Source: Cyanobacteria bacterium FACHB-502 (lineage in GTDB: Bacteria; Cyanobacteriota; Cyanobacteriia; Elainellales; Elainellaceae). Taken from it: a stretch of 64,000 nucleotides of DNA. The notes below the pieces were generated by a model. That model worked only from the letters and a program-made list of their open reading frames with translations. It had not been told where the DNA came from and ran no database searches. The translations under genes and the position numbers were made by a program. This document shows, in pieces, positions 36,112 through 44,112 of this stretch (within the stretch, counting starts at the first letter, position 1; every line of letters starts with the position of its first letter). The stretch spans positions 248,001 through 312,000 of the forward strand of contig JACJNZ010000048.1 of assembly GCA_014695325.1 (NCBI GenBank), given 5' to 3'.

Positions 36112-36580
36112 AAACTGTTCGATCCTCCTGAACTCCCTGCAAGAGGGATTTGAGCCTATCGTTCTAATATGCTCATCAATTTGCCTTGTGCAAAAGGAGC
36201 AGGGACGATCGGTGTAGATCTTGCCCATCGATCTACAATCAACACAGCCTGAACATGATTGCTAAAAACCTGTTTAGGGCGATTACTCCTTCGGGGAACT
36301 GCGAAGCAACTGGTTTTGAGGCAGGGAAGGAGGATTGTACAGAATATTCCTACCTAAACCCTTGAATTAGGCTCTTATACAGAATCATTTCCGTCTAAGC
36401 AGCTAAAGTGAGATCCTATGCGGAGATATTTCAGCCTATATCGCTGCCCAGGGATCTTAGGCAGAAACATTCAGTCTAATAACTTGTTATGTTGCCAAAC
36501 CTCAGTAGGGAAAACGTTTTCACGATTACTGTTAAGCTTTAGCAATAAGTTATTTTGAGGTGCATAGCAAATAGTCACAA
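36112..36580. other. Intergenic stretch at the left edge of the accessory island
   Basis: No gene is visible. AT content rises here. GTTATGT at 36486-36492 resembles the right-end core of the cassette site at 38336, but I find no inverted partner upstream, so I do not call it a site. Confidence 0.45.
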
Positions 36581-37405
36581 TTAACCGTTTACCGCTTCAT
36601 AGTCTTCCCAAGCTGCCTTCACACCAGCCTCTATAATCAAGCTCAAATCACACCCATACTCTCCAGCACAGCTAAAAGAACCAAGTTCTAGGATAAATAA
36701 CTCCCCTTCCGACTCACAAATATCTACTGTGTAGAGCAATTCTGGATACCAATTAACCTGCTTTAACACTTCAGCAAGGTAATTTACTAAATAGCCACCT
36801 TTAATTCTCTCGTCAATTCTTTCCTCTCCAATCAGGTAAAGAGAACCAGTGATGATCTCGTCTTTGTAAACAAAAAATCGCCACTCCTTAGTAATCGATC
36901 GCTTTCCACTCACGAGTACTAAAGTTGTTTCATCTCGTCTTAACTCACTTCCTAAAGTTTTAATGGTATTTAGAACTTGAATGTTAAACACACCAGCACG
37001 GAACGACTTCATATTGCTGTCAGGTCTAATAAAAAGCTCACCGTTGGACTGGAAATATTCAAGAATTTCTTCTCTTCTTCTGATTAGCTCACCTAATGGA
37101 AGAATGAAATACTTGTTGTTTAGCAAATACTGACCGAAATAAGCATAGTAGGTCGTACAACGGAGATTCTTCTCATCCATATATGCTCCAGGAATCCAAG
37201 AAGTTCGTAGGACATCTCGACCTAGATTTAGGGTTCCTCTAAATAACACACATTCGTGATCTGAAAAGTATTTGTTTGCTTCTTCAGGTCGAAAGTCAAG
37301 ATATCTAACCTCTTTGTAGAAATAGTTCTGCCTTTTTAACTCCTCTAAAAATTGCTCATCAGCATCAGAGACATATCTTTCAATTAGCCAGTTTACTTTT
37401 TCCAT
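36581..37405 (-). CDS. ATP-grasp domain protein (R2K-like)
   Basis: A 274-residue protein with the layout of small ATP-grasp ligase-like proteins annotated as DUF4343 or ATP-grasp R2K. Key parts are ELFIRPDSNMKSFRAGVF, a VLVSGKRSITKEWRFFVYKDEIITGSLY-like core (given here in pieces), WYPELLYTVDICE and LFILELGSFSCAGEYG, where the acidic and Asn-like positions bind metal and ATP. ATP-grasp enzymes join a carboxylate to an amine or thiol; the substrates are unknown. Base composition is AT-richer than in the flanking genes. It is on the minus strand, opposite in direction to the cassette genes that follow, with an attC-like site 105 bases before its start. Confidence 0.75.
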   Translation of the reverse strand: MEKVNWLIERYVSDADEQFLEELKRQNYFYKEVRYLDFRPEEANKYFSDHECVLFRGTLNLGRDVLRTSWIPGAYMDEKNLRCTTYYAYFGQYLLNNKYFILPLGELIRRREEILEYFQSNGELFIRPDSNMKSFRAGVFNIQVLNTIKTLGSELRRDETTLVLVSGKRSITKEWRFFVYKDEIITGSLYLIGEERIDERIKGGYLVNYLAEVLKQVNWYPELLYTVDICESEGELFILELGSFSCAGEYGCDLSLIIEAGVKAAWEDYEAVNG

Positions 37406-37706
37406 ACCTGTCCGCGTTTGCTGTTGTTACTAGATTCTGCCTTTCATTAAAGAATGGTAGTACTATTTAAACCTGTAGGTGAAAGAGTTAGAGTTGTGTT
37501 GATGCAGCAGCATAACCAGTCGGTTGCAGCGGACATCTGTTTGTCCCTATGCCAAGTTTAAAGATACTTGCTGCCGTTGAACCGGGTCGTTAGGCTATTC
37601 AAGCTATTGATTAGGATGTAGTTGAGAAGTTATCTGCTGATGTGCGAAGTTATGCTAAGCTGCACCCTTAAAAACACCGGAATTTTGGTTAATTCTATGA
37701 GTCACT
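37406..37706. other. Spacer holding the first attC-like site
   Basis: The spacer separates the minus-strand ATP-grasp gene from the plus-strand GNAT gene. It contains the inverted-repeat site 37510-37595. The rest is AT-rich, with no clear promoter boxes. Confidence 0.5.
37510..37595 (+). other. attC-like site A
   Basis: The left core is GCATAAC (37510-37516) and the right core GTTAGGC (37589-37595), which is GTTRRRY. The inner arms CGGTT-G-CAGCGG and, reverse-complemented, CGGTTCAACGG pair with one extra G on the left arm, as in the extrahelical base of attC sites. Total length is 86 bases. Confidence 0.6.
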
Positions 37707-38258
37707 ATGAGCCAGCAGACTTATCTGAAAGTACCTTTTGTTTGGGAAGAGCCTAAGCCGCTGATTGAGGTTCCTTCTCGATTAAAGTTCAAAGCTGCTA
37801 AAACACTGGACTATGAGGTATTGCTTTCAGTAGTTGCTGAGGTTATGGAATCATCAATCGATGCCAGCGATCGAAAACAAGTTATGGAACGCGGTTCTCG
37901 CGAAGTTGCCGAGCAGTTTCTAGCCGAGTCGAAAGATGGATTCTCGTATCGAGATGAATGGTGGCAGATAGGGCTTAGTAGCGATGATAGAGTCATTGGG
38001 TTTGTTTTCCCTGTGATCTATCAAAATGGTGCTAAAAATGGTTTGGAAGAAGCAACTATTTATTACATCGGGGTTTTGCCAGAATATCGTGGGCTGGGCT
38101 TTGCAACCGATTTGCTGTTAAAAGGAACGAGGGTATTGCAAGATGTAGGAATCTGGAGGGTGTTCTGTGATGCAGACGTAAACAATATCCCAATGATTTC
38201 TACCTTTGAACGAGCTGGATATCAGCAGCACAGTGAACCTTGGCAACGTCCTCTGTAA
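37707..38258 (+). CDS. GNAT-family N-acetyltransferase (cassette gene)
   Basis: A 183-residue acetyltransferase. The acetyl-CoA motif lies in IGVLPEYRGLGFATDLLLKG (about residues 115-134), followed by the C-terminal FCDADVNNIPMISTFERAGY that is typical of the fold, in which an Asn and the aromatic RAGY close the domain. The substrate is unknown; GNAT enzymes acetylate amines of antibiotics, proteins or small metabolites. GNATs are frequent cargo of integron cassettes. The start has no strong ribosome site. An attC-like site begins nine bases after the stop, and another lies upstream. A/T-rich codons set it apart from its neighbours. Confidence 0.82.
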   Translation: MSQQTYLKVPFVWEEPKPLIEVPSRLKFKAAKTLDYEVLLSVVAEVMESSIDASDRKQVMERGSREVAEQFLAESKDGFSYRDEWWQIGLSSDDRVIGFVFPVIYQNGAKNGLEEATIYYIGVLPEYRGLGFATDLLLKGTRVLQDVGIWRVFCDADVNNIPMISTFERAGYQQHSEPWQRPL

Positions 38259-38267
38259 ATACGCAAG

Positions 38268-38342
38268 ATGTAACACCGACCGTTGAGAGGTTATCTGTGA
38301 GTATTAAAGGGTATCTGCGGCGGGTAATGGGCAGCGTTATGT
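38268..38342 (+). other. attC-like site B (degenerate)
   Basis: The left core is ATGTAAC (38268-38274) and the right core GTTATGT (38336-38342); outer arms GATGTAAC and GACATAAC (reverse complement) match at six of eight. The inner arms pair only weakly (CCGTT against CCATT). It starts nine bases after the GNAT stop. Weaker than sites A and C. Confidence 0.42.
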
Positions 38343-38492
38343 CGCAGACTTCAGAGTGAGGCGATGCTTGAGTTTTATCTGTCCCTATTCTTAAAAAAAG
38401 CATTGTGATTTCTTTATAAAACACTATTGCGAGGCTAAATAAGGGATATCTAAGTTAGCCTAAGCACCAAACTTTGATCTCAAGCCCACTAT

Positions 38493-39620
38493 ATGAATTC
38501 TCCTAAGAAGAAACGGTTTGAAGATTTTGGTCCCTACTCTCATTGGAACTGGCAAGCTCAATTAGAGAAAGGTTTACCTAACTCTGCTGTAGAGATTGAA
38601 TTATTTAGTGATGCTTGCTTTAGAAGTACAGAGGTTGAGCATGGTCCATACTTAGTAATGAATGCTGAACCTTTTCCACCAATAGAACCTCGCCAATCAA
38701 TGCATGGTCGGCTCATTCTTCGATGTGAACATTATCTAGATCCTAATCAAGATCCAACTATCCATCCTCGCAACACAGATACATCAAGATATCATGGAGG
38801 AACCCTGCGTGATGAAATAGCAGCCCTATATTCTCTCTGCATGGGTGTGCGGTTAAAGGCTGGTGGCGTAGTTCGAGAGTTTTCACACGGGAACGAATAT
38901 GGTCAACCTCGCATTCCACGACCAGATGAAACCCCAATATTTTTCCCTCCTCATGATAGGAGGTATATTCTGCCATTTCATCCAGCCGAGCATAAGTTAG
39001 AGGCAATGCAAGAGCAGATGAACTTGTATATTCTTCTGCAACCTCAACAAGCTTCTATTCTGATTCGCTCTGCTAGGCTTTATCAAGATGCAGTGTGGTT
39101 AGCAGAGAGCGACCCTGAAATTTCCTGGCTCTTATTGGTGTCTGCGATTGAGGTAGCTGCTGGCCATTGGTACGCTGAAGAAAACCCTGATATTAAAAAA
39201 CAGCTAGAGCATCTCAAGCCAGAGCTATTCCGGGATCTGAATGATTTAGAGTGTGATGGATCAAAAGCTATCGAAATTGTTAGTCAACATCTAAAAGGGC
39301 TTTTAGGAGCAACTAATAAATTCAGACAATTTCTTGCCAGGTTTAGACCTCAAGAGCCACTTCCTAATAGACCAGTCCGGTGGCAGGTGGATTGGAGTCA
39401 ATCATCCTTGGAAAAGGTATTCAATAAGATCTATAGTTACCGCTCCAAAGCATTGCATGGAGGTACTCCATTCCCTAAACCTATGTGTAGGCCCCCAACA
39501 CGCGATTATCAGAATCAGATGTTGACAGAACGCCCAGATGTTGGGTTAGCTGAGTCATCACTTGGAGCATCTTGGAAGACAGAGGATGTTCCCATACATC
39601 TCCACACATTTGAGTACTGA
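38493..39620 (+). CDS. HEPN (ApeA-like) domain protein, hypothetical (cassette gene)
   Basis: A 375-residue protein of unknown function. The C-terminal half is helical and contains WLLLVSAIEVAAGHWYAEE near 212-230 and the motif Arg317-S-K-A-L-His322 in YRSKALHGG, which fits the R-x4-6-H motif of HEPN domains, the active site of many HEPN ribonucleases. The N-terminal 150 residues have no motif I know. HEPN proteins often serve in phage defence or toxin-antitoxin systems; for this one that is inference. It is AT-rich, lacks a clear ribosome site, and is followed by attC-like site C 78 bases after its stop. Confidence 0.7.
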   Translation: MNSPKKKRFEDFGPYSHWNWQAQLEKGLPNSAVEIELFSDACFRSTEVEHGPYLVMNAEPFPPIEPRQSMHGRLILRCEHYLDPNQDPTIHPRNTDTSRYHGGTLRDEIAALYSLCMGVRLKAGGVVREFSHGNEYGQPRIPRPDETPIFFPPHDRRYILPFHPAEHKLEAMQEQMNLYILLQPQQASILIRSARLYQDAVWLAESDPEISWLLLVSAIEVAAGHWYAEENPDIKKQLEHLKPELFRDLNDLECDGSKAIEIVSQHLKGLLGATNKFRQFLARFRPQEPLPNRPVRWQVDWSQSSLEKVFNKIYSYRSKALHGGTPFPKPMCRPPTRDYQNQMLTERPDVGLAESSLGASWKTEDVPIHLHTFEY

Positions 39621-39698
39621 GTACATAGTAAGAAATTCCTTGCTGAACTGGTGGCGAAGCATGATTGAAATTCATTCAGATAAATGTCCTAGTGAGCA

Positions 39699-39784
39699 GC
39701 ATAACAACCCTGGTGTAATGGATTGACCCAATCCGCTTGTGGTGTCGCGAAGATCTCGGCAACCGCTGACCAGGAACGTTAGGC
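39699..39784 (+). other. attC-like site C
   Basis: The left core is GCATAAC (39699-39705) and the right core GTTAGGC (39778-39784), the same cores and the same 86-base length as site A. CCTGGT in the left arm pairs with CCTGGT of the reverse-complemented right arm, and an unpaired G follows at the same place as in site A. The arms diverge in other positions, so this is a shared design rather than a copy. Confidence 0.62.
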
Positions 39785-39932
39785 AAACCTCACACAACGT
39801 TACGATGCACCTGAAGTGGCAACCGATGACCAATCATGCCATTCCTCAAAGCAATGCGAATGAAATCATGGTTAACGTTGATCAGCTCGATCGCCTCTTT
39901 CACGATTCTGATTTCCACCCGACAACATTCTT

Positions 39933-39938
39933 TATAAT
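39933..39938 (+). promoter_or_regulatory. Candidate -10 box of prfC
   Basis: TATAAT lies 27 bases before the prfC ATG. I do not see a good -35 at the right distance (nearest is TTTCCA, too close), so this is a partial promoter call. Confidence 0.45.
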
Positions 39939-39964
39939 GAAAGTTGGGTTTACAGAGCTTGAGA

Positions 39965-41605
39965 ATGTCCACTGAACTCCAGACCGAGATCCAGACTGAG
40001 ATTGCTGCTGCCGTTGAGAAACGCCGTAACTTTGCGATTATTTCCCACCCGGACGCCGGAAAAACAACCCTCACCGAAAAGCTGCTCCTCTACGGGGGTG
40101 CGATTCACGAAGCGGGAGCGGTGAAAGCTCGGCGGGCGCAGCGTCATGCGACTTCGGACTGGATGGCAATGGAGCAACAGCGGGGGATTTCGATTACCTC
40201 GACCGTGCTGCAATTTCAGTACGACGACTACTGGATCAATCTGCTGGACACGCCGGGACACCAGGACTTTAGTGAAGACACCTATCGAACACTGGCGGCG
40301 GCGGACAATGCGGTGATGCTGGAGGATGCGGCGAAAGGTCTAGAACCCCAAACCCGTAAGCTGTTTGAAGTTTGCCGAATGCGCGGCATTCCAATTTTCA
40401 CCTTCTTCAACAAGCTCGATCGCCCCGGACGGGATCCGTTTGAGCTGATGGACGAAATTGAGAAAGAGCTTGGGCTGAAAACCTATGCAGTGAACTGGCC
40501 CATCGGCATGGGCGATCGCTTCAAAGGCGTGTTCGATCGACGGGAGCGCAAGATTCACCTGTTTGAGCGATCGGCGCACGGCAGCCGTGAGGCAATAGAT
40601 ACGGTTGTAGATCTGGGTGATCCGCGTATTGAGGATCTGTTGGAAACTGATTTGTACTACAAGCTGAAGGAAGACCTGGAACTGCTAGAAATGGCGGGCA
40701 CAGAGTTTGACCTGGAGGAGATTCACGCAGGCGAACTCACTCCGGTATTTTTCGGCAGCGCGATGACCAACTTTGGGGTAGAGCTGTTTCTCAACTCCTT
40801 CTTGGACTATGCCTTGAGGCCCGGTTCGCGCCGCAGTACATTGGGCGAAGTGCAGCCGACCGAGCCAGAATTTACCGGGTTTGTATTCAAGCTTCAGGCG
40901 AATATGGACCCGCGCCACCGCGATCGCATTGCCTTTATTCGTGTCTGCTCTGGCAAGTTTGAGAAAGATATGGTCGTGAGCCATGCGCGATCGGGCAAAA
41001 CGGTGCGGTTGTCTCACCCGCAAAAGCTGTTTGGGCAGGATCGAGAGTCGCTGATGGAAGCGTATCCGGGCGATGTGATTGGTCTGAACAATCCGGGCGT
41101 GTTCGCGATCGGCGATACAATCTACAGCGGTCAGCGACTAGAGTTTGACGGCATCCCAATGTTCTCGCCGGAGCTGTTTGCTTATCTCAAGAACCCGAAC
41201 CCGTCGAAGTTTAAGCAATTCCGCAAAGGGGTGAGCGAACTGCGGGAAGAAGGCGCGGTGCAGATTATGTACTCAGTAGACGAGGCAAAGCGCGATCCGA
41301 TTTTGGCGGCAGTGGGACAGCTTCAGTTTGAAGTGGTGCAGTTTCGTCTGCAAAACGAGTATGGCGTTGAAACCCTTCTGGAACCGTTGGGCTTTAGCGT
41401 GGCGCGATGGGTTGAGGGCGGTTGGGAGGCACTGAATAAGGTTGGTCGCCTATTCAATACGGCAGCTGCAAAAGATAGCTGGGGTCGTCCTGTCTTGCTG
41501 TTCCGCAACGAGTGGAACTGTCAGCAAGTCGAAGGCGACCACCCGGAGCTGAAGCTGAGAAAAGTTGCGCCTGTGGTTTCGGGGCAAGAGCCGGAATCGA
41601 TTTAA
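39965..41605 (+). CDS. prfC: Peptide chain release factor 3 (RF3)
   Basis: A 546-residue GTPase that removes RF1/RF2 from the ribosome after termination. The G domain has [14 protein letters not shown] (P loop), the switch [16 protein letters not shown] and [10 protein letters not shown]. The RF3-typical insert and domains II and III follow, including [34 protein letters not shown] (named here in parts) and the C-terminal [12 protein letters not shown]. The start is the ATG at 39965; an upstream TTG at 39944 is in frame but has no family support. It lies directly to the right of the cassette island, so this gene marks the conserved chromosome side. Confidence 0.96.
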   Translation: MSTELQTEIQTEIAAAVEKRRNFAIISHPDAGKTTLTEKLLLYGGAIHEAGAVKARRAQRHATSDWMAMEQQRGISITSTVLQFQYDDYWINLLDTPGHQDFSEDTYRTLAAADNAVMLEDAAKGLEPQTRKLFEVCRMRGIPIFTFFNKLDRPGRDPFELMDEIEKELGLKTYAVNWPIGMGDRFKGVFDRRERKIHLFERSAHGSREAIDTVVDLGDPRIEDLLETDLYYKLKEDLELLEMAGTEFDLEEIHAGELTPVFFGSAMTNFGVELFLNSFLDYALRPGSRRSTLGEVQPTEPEFTGFVFKLQANMDPRHRDRIAFIRVCSGKFEKDMVVSHARSGKTVRLSHPQKLFGQDRESLMEAYPGDVIGLNNPGVFAIGDTIYSGQRLEFDGIPMFSPELFAYLKNPNPSKFKQFRKGVSELREEGAVQIMYSVDEAKRDPILAAVGQLQFEVVQFRLQNEYGVETLLEPLGFSVARWVEGGWEALNKVGRLFNTAAAKDSWGRPVLLFRNEWNCQQVEGDHPELKLRKVAPVVSGQEPESI

Positions 41606-41751
41606 GGGAGTTGGGGCGATTGCGGCTGGCTATGATTGTTCTCAGTGACTAATCTCTCTTCCCGCCGATCGCCTTTCTGCCTAATTAAAGATTCGTTGCG
41701 GTAAAAGCTTCGGCTAATCTTGCAGCATCAGCAAGAATGCGGGAGTGACCT

Positions 41752-42231
41752 ATGCGCGAAGAGATGCACTCAGACGCTCGCGATCCGGGCGAGTTTACAG
41801 GCAATATGCCTCCTGATTTGGAAGACGAGGCAACCGAAGAAATTATTTACGATGATGATGTTCCTCAGGGGCTTACAGAGTCGTATGGGACGGGCGTTCA
41901 AGAGCTGCCAGGACTGAACATTGGCGGACGCACCATGAACGATCGCCGTAACGGAACTCCTGAGGACTATGAGCAGGTTGTAGGCGGCGATATTGACTCT
42001 GATCCTTATCAAGCCAGCACGGTTGGCGATGAATCGGTGGGCGGCACAGTGAACACGCCCGATATGGATATCGTGGACGAAATTGGCGCAGCGGTGGGGC
42101 TGGAAATGGACGATCGTGCCTTTCTGCGAACCGAAGACATTCTGGAGCAGCGTGACGATCGCCGCTGGGAGCTTGACCCCGAATCCTCTGAAGATTACGG
42201 TGTGCGGCGGCAAGACCGGGAAGAAGTATAG
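41752..42231 (+). CDS. DUF6335-like acidic cyanobacterial protein
   Basis: A 159-residue highly acidic protein that I take to belong to the DUF6335 group, based on DDDVPQGLTESYGTGVQELPG and the later GGDIDSDPYQASTVGDESVGGT. It has no membrane span, no Cys and few hydrophobic residues, so it may be partly disordered. A homologous segment in cyanobacteria is usually found in proteins with no assigned function. The C-terminal LDPESSEDYGVRRQDREEV is conserved in the group, I believe. A hairpin with T5 lies 280 bases downstream (42512-42548). Confidence 0.72.
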   Translation: MREEMHSDARDPGEFTGNMPPDLEDEATEEIIYDDDVPQGLTESYGTGVQELPGLNIGGRTMNDRRNGTPEDYEQVVGGDIDSDPYQASTVGDESVGGTVNTPDMDIVDEIGAAVGLEMDDRAFLRTEDILEQRDDRRWELDPESSEDYGVRRQDREEV

Positions 42232-42669
42232 TGATGCAAAGCAGTCTCCTTGTTCAGAAATAGGAGTTGCCCGGAGAAGCATTGAACCCGATTTAAAACT
42301 TGAATTCCGGATCGAGACGCTGTAGAAGTTTGGCCTATCCTCAGCATTGGAGTAGTGATAAAAACATGCGACTTCCACCCGCTGTATTGGGGATAGCAGA
42401 CGTACCACAGCCCACCGCTTTCGTAAGTGGTTCCCATCAGTCGGAATCAATGGTCTCCTAAATTATTGCCTCCTAAATCAACTGCCTCCTGAATCAACAG
42501 TGGAGCCTGAGCCAGTGCAGAACTTTCGTAGGGGACGCACTGGTTTTTAGCGAGATGAATCATTTCACACAAGCAATCTGTGTGACAACATCAATTATCT
42601 GTTCCCCTTTCGGCGGTTCGTCTGAAACTGGGTAATGCACGATCGCTGGACAAGACCTCACCTTATCAA
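42232..42669. other. Intergenic stretch, 15/16-bp repeat and terminator-like hairpin
   Basis: No gene is seen. CTCCTAAAT-type units recur at 42452-42498 with steps of 15 and 16 bases. A hairpin with T5 follows at 42512-42548. Long minus-strand frames here are shadows. Confidence 0.55.
42512..42548 (+). terminator. Candidate Rho-independent terminator
   Basis: CCAGTGC (42512-42518) pairs with GCACTGG (42537-42543), followed by TTTTT. The loop is 18 bases, so stability is moderate. It lies 280 bases after the DUF6335-like stop. Confidence 0.5.
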
Positions 42670-43569
42670 TTAAGCGATCGACCCCACTCGTGATAGCAAA
42701 CCATCCTTGCAGTAATCGGTTAGGAAGGGCGATCGATCGCCGTCTTTTGTCCACAGAATTGGGAAAAAACTTTCGTCCATGGTGGTGTCGTTGACCCGCT
42801 TATAGCGTCCATAGATGTAGCCTGCTTTGTTTGTGGGATGGAACTGCGCGTTAGAGGGAAGCGTATGCAGTCCAATGCTGTGAAACACGCCTTCGGTGCG
42901 GGTCGTTTTACATAAGCCGTGCCAGGTGCGTCCGGTATGAAAGGCGCAGCCACCTGCAGGAACTTCCACGAAAACCAGTTCTGGTTCTGTCACGCCTGCA
43001 TTTTCTGCTGCCTGCAACATTGCCCAGCGATAGTCCTTTGTGGGGGCATGGAATTCGCCTTCCACGTTCACCAGATCCCATTTGTGGGAGCCTCTGGCAT
43101 AGACCAGGGTTCCATCTGCGGGAGTGGCATCGTTGAGCGCGATCCAGCAGGTCACCATTGCAGGAGGATTTAGATAATCAATATATGCTCCGTCCTGGTG
43201 TAGCGCAATTTCCTTTGCACCCGGCGGCTTCATCCATAGACTGTCTTGTCCAATTCTGGCTCCATCCCAGCCCGCCAGCGTTGCTGACAGTCGCCCAATT
43301 TCCGCCGACAGTACCAGACTAGCGATCGTCAAATCACACTTCCAGCCATTACAGATTTCCCGCGTGATATCCGGCAAACTTAGCCCTGGTCGCCAGTGCC
43401 ACTCATCGGGATAAATGCCTGTCTCAAACTGACCGTGAAACAGTGGCTCTATGCGATCGACTAACTGCTGAGCAAAATCCGGCGGCAGAAAGTTTTCCAG
43501 AATTAAAAATCCGTCTTCCTGAAACTGCTGGATCTGCGCCTCGGTAAGTTGAATGGGTTGGTAAGTCAT
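42670..43569 (-). CDS. Phytanoyl-CoA dioxygenase family protein
   Basis: A 299-residue non-heme iron, 2-oxoglutarate-dependent oxygenase of the PhyH family. Iron ligands fit His124-Q-Asp126 in ALHQDGAYIDYL and His217 in TWHGL; DGTLVYARGSHKW is a typical core strand. The family hydroxylates varied substrates including halogenation-type natural products, so the substrate here is open. It reads toward the DUF6335-like gene from the far side. No cluster partner is visible. The gene is not AT-rich and appears native. Confidence 0.88.
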   Translation of the reverse strand: MTYQPIQLTEAQIQQFQEDGFLILENFLPPDFAQQLVDRIEPLFHGQFETGIYPDEWHWRPGLSLPDITREICNGWKCDLTIASLVLSAEIGRLSATLAGWDGARIGQDSLWMKPPGAKEIALHQDGAYIDYLNPPAMVTCWIALNDATPADGTLVYARGSHKWDLVNVEGEFHAPTKDYRWAMLQAAENAGVTEPELVFVEVPAGGCAFHTGRTWHGLCKTTRTEGVFHSIGLHTLPSNAQFHPTNKAGYIYGRYKRVNDTTMDESFFPILWTKDGDRSPFLTDYCKDGLLSRVGSIA

Positions 43570-44112
43570 CGTTTTTGCTGGCGTGAGGGTGAAGAGAAAC
43601 GAATAAGGCGATCAGACAGGGTTGGGTGATGCGATCGAATGCTGAACGCGACTGGATGAGAGGTTGTTTAAACGACCGCCCTGTTCCGAACCACCCCCCT
43701 AGCCCCCTATCTTGAGGGACACTAAGCCAATCACGCTCACACTCAAAGTTTCCCTTGCTCTTTTAGAGCGGCAAGTCAAAAGTTGGGGAATTGAGGGGGC
43801 AATGTAGGAGATAGGCTACTTTTCAAGCAACCTCTCAAAAATAAAGTTCACCACGATCTTTACTGAAAATCCTTACTTGTTATAATAAGCTCACTCGTCC
43901 GAGAAAGTGTATTTCTGGCTACGTCCCACGACACTTTTTAAGTATTGTTTTTAAGTATTATTTATCTTTGTCGATCAATTTCATCGAGCATATCCATCGT
44001 CTGATTGCTTGAGTTTTTTTCGCTATCTTCTAAATTCTTGATTTTGATTAAGTTCATCGCGATTTGATATTTATTCAGTTCACGTTTCAATTCTCCTATT
44101 CTTCAACAATTC
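43570..44112. other. Intergenic region with a dispersed repeat and an NtcA-type promoter
   Basis: No gene is seen. At 43688-43838 lies a large copy of the dispersed repeat (CCCCCTAGCCCCC, CTCAAAGTTTCCC, TTGGGGAATTGAGGGGGCAATG). An NtcA-type site lies at 43909-43922, and a 13-bp direct repeat, TTTTTAAGTATTG, covers 43935-43960. Confidence 0.6.
43909..43948 (+). promoter_or_regulatory. NtcA-type promoter of the solute-binding protein gene
   Basis: GTA-TTTCTGGC-TAC at 43909-43922 is an exact GTA-N8-TAC. A TAN3T box, TATTGT (43943-43948), lies 20 bases after it, close to the 20-24 spacing of NtcA-activated promoters. The gene starts at 44113. Confidence 0.55.

Larger units (their letters stand above)
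37510..39784 (+). mobile_element. Integron-like cassette array without integrase (CALIN-like)
   Basis: Three sites with attC architecture (37510-37595, 38268-38342, 39699-39784) bracket two plus-strand genes, a GNAT acetyltransferase and a HEPN protein. Cutting each site at G/TT of the right core gives cassettes of 747 and 1442 bases, each one gene plus its downstream site, as in integrons. No integrase or attI is visible in the window. The DNA is AT-richer than the surroundings and lacks HIP1 octamers. Confidence 0.6.
39621..39964. other. Spacer with attC-like site C and the prfC promoter
   Basis: The spacer runs from the HEPN gene to prfC. It contains site C (39699-39784). GGCAACCG(C/A)TGACCA occurs twice, at 39758-39772 and 39818-39832 (14 of 15 identical), which may be a remnant of another site. 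A TATAAT box lies at 39933-39938. Confidence 0.6.

Noticed and set aside
36131-36150. TCCCT/AGGGA hairpin after the second WD40 kinase as a terminator
   Set aside because: A five-base stem with only three T residues after it is too weak.
36486-36492. GTTATGT as a further cassette-site core
   Set aside because: The core matches site B, but no inverted left core (ending in AAC) is found 57-140 bases upstream.
39739-39975. 78-codon plus-strand frame before prfC
   Set aside because: It runs through attC-like site C and the prfC promoter and overlaps the prfC start, so it is a chance frame.
41770-42450. 226-codon minus-strand frame
   Set aside because: It is the antisense shadow of the DUF6335-like gene, which has clear acidic conserved motifs on the plus strand.
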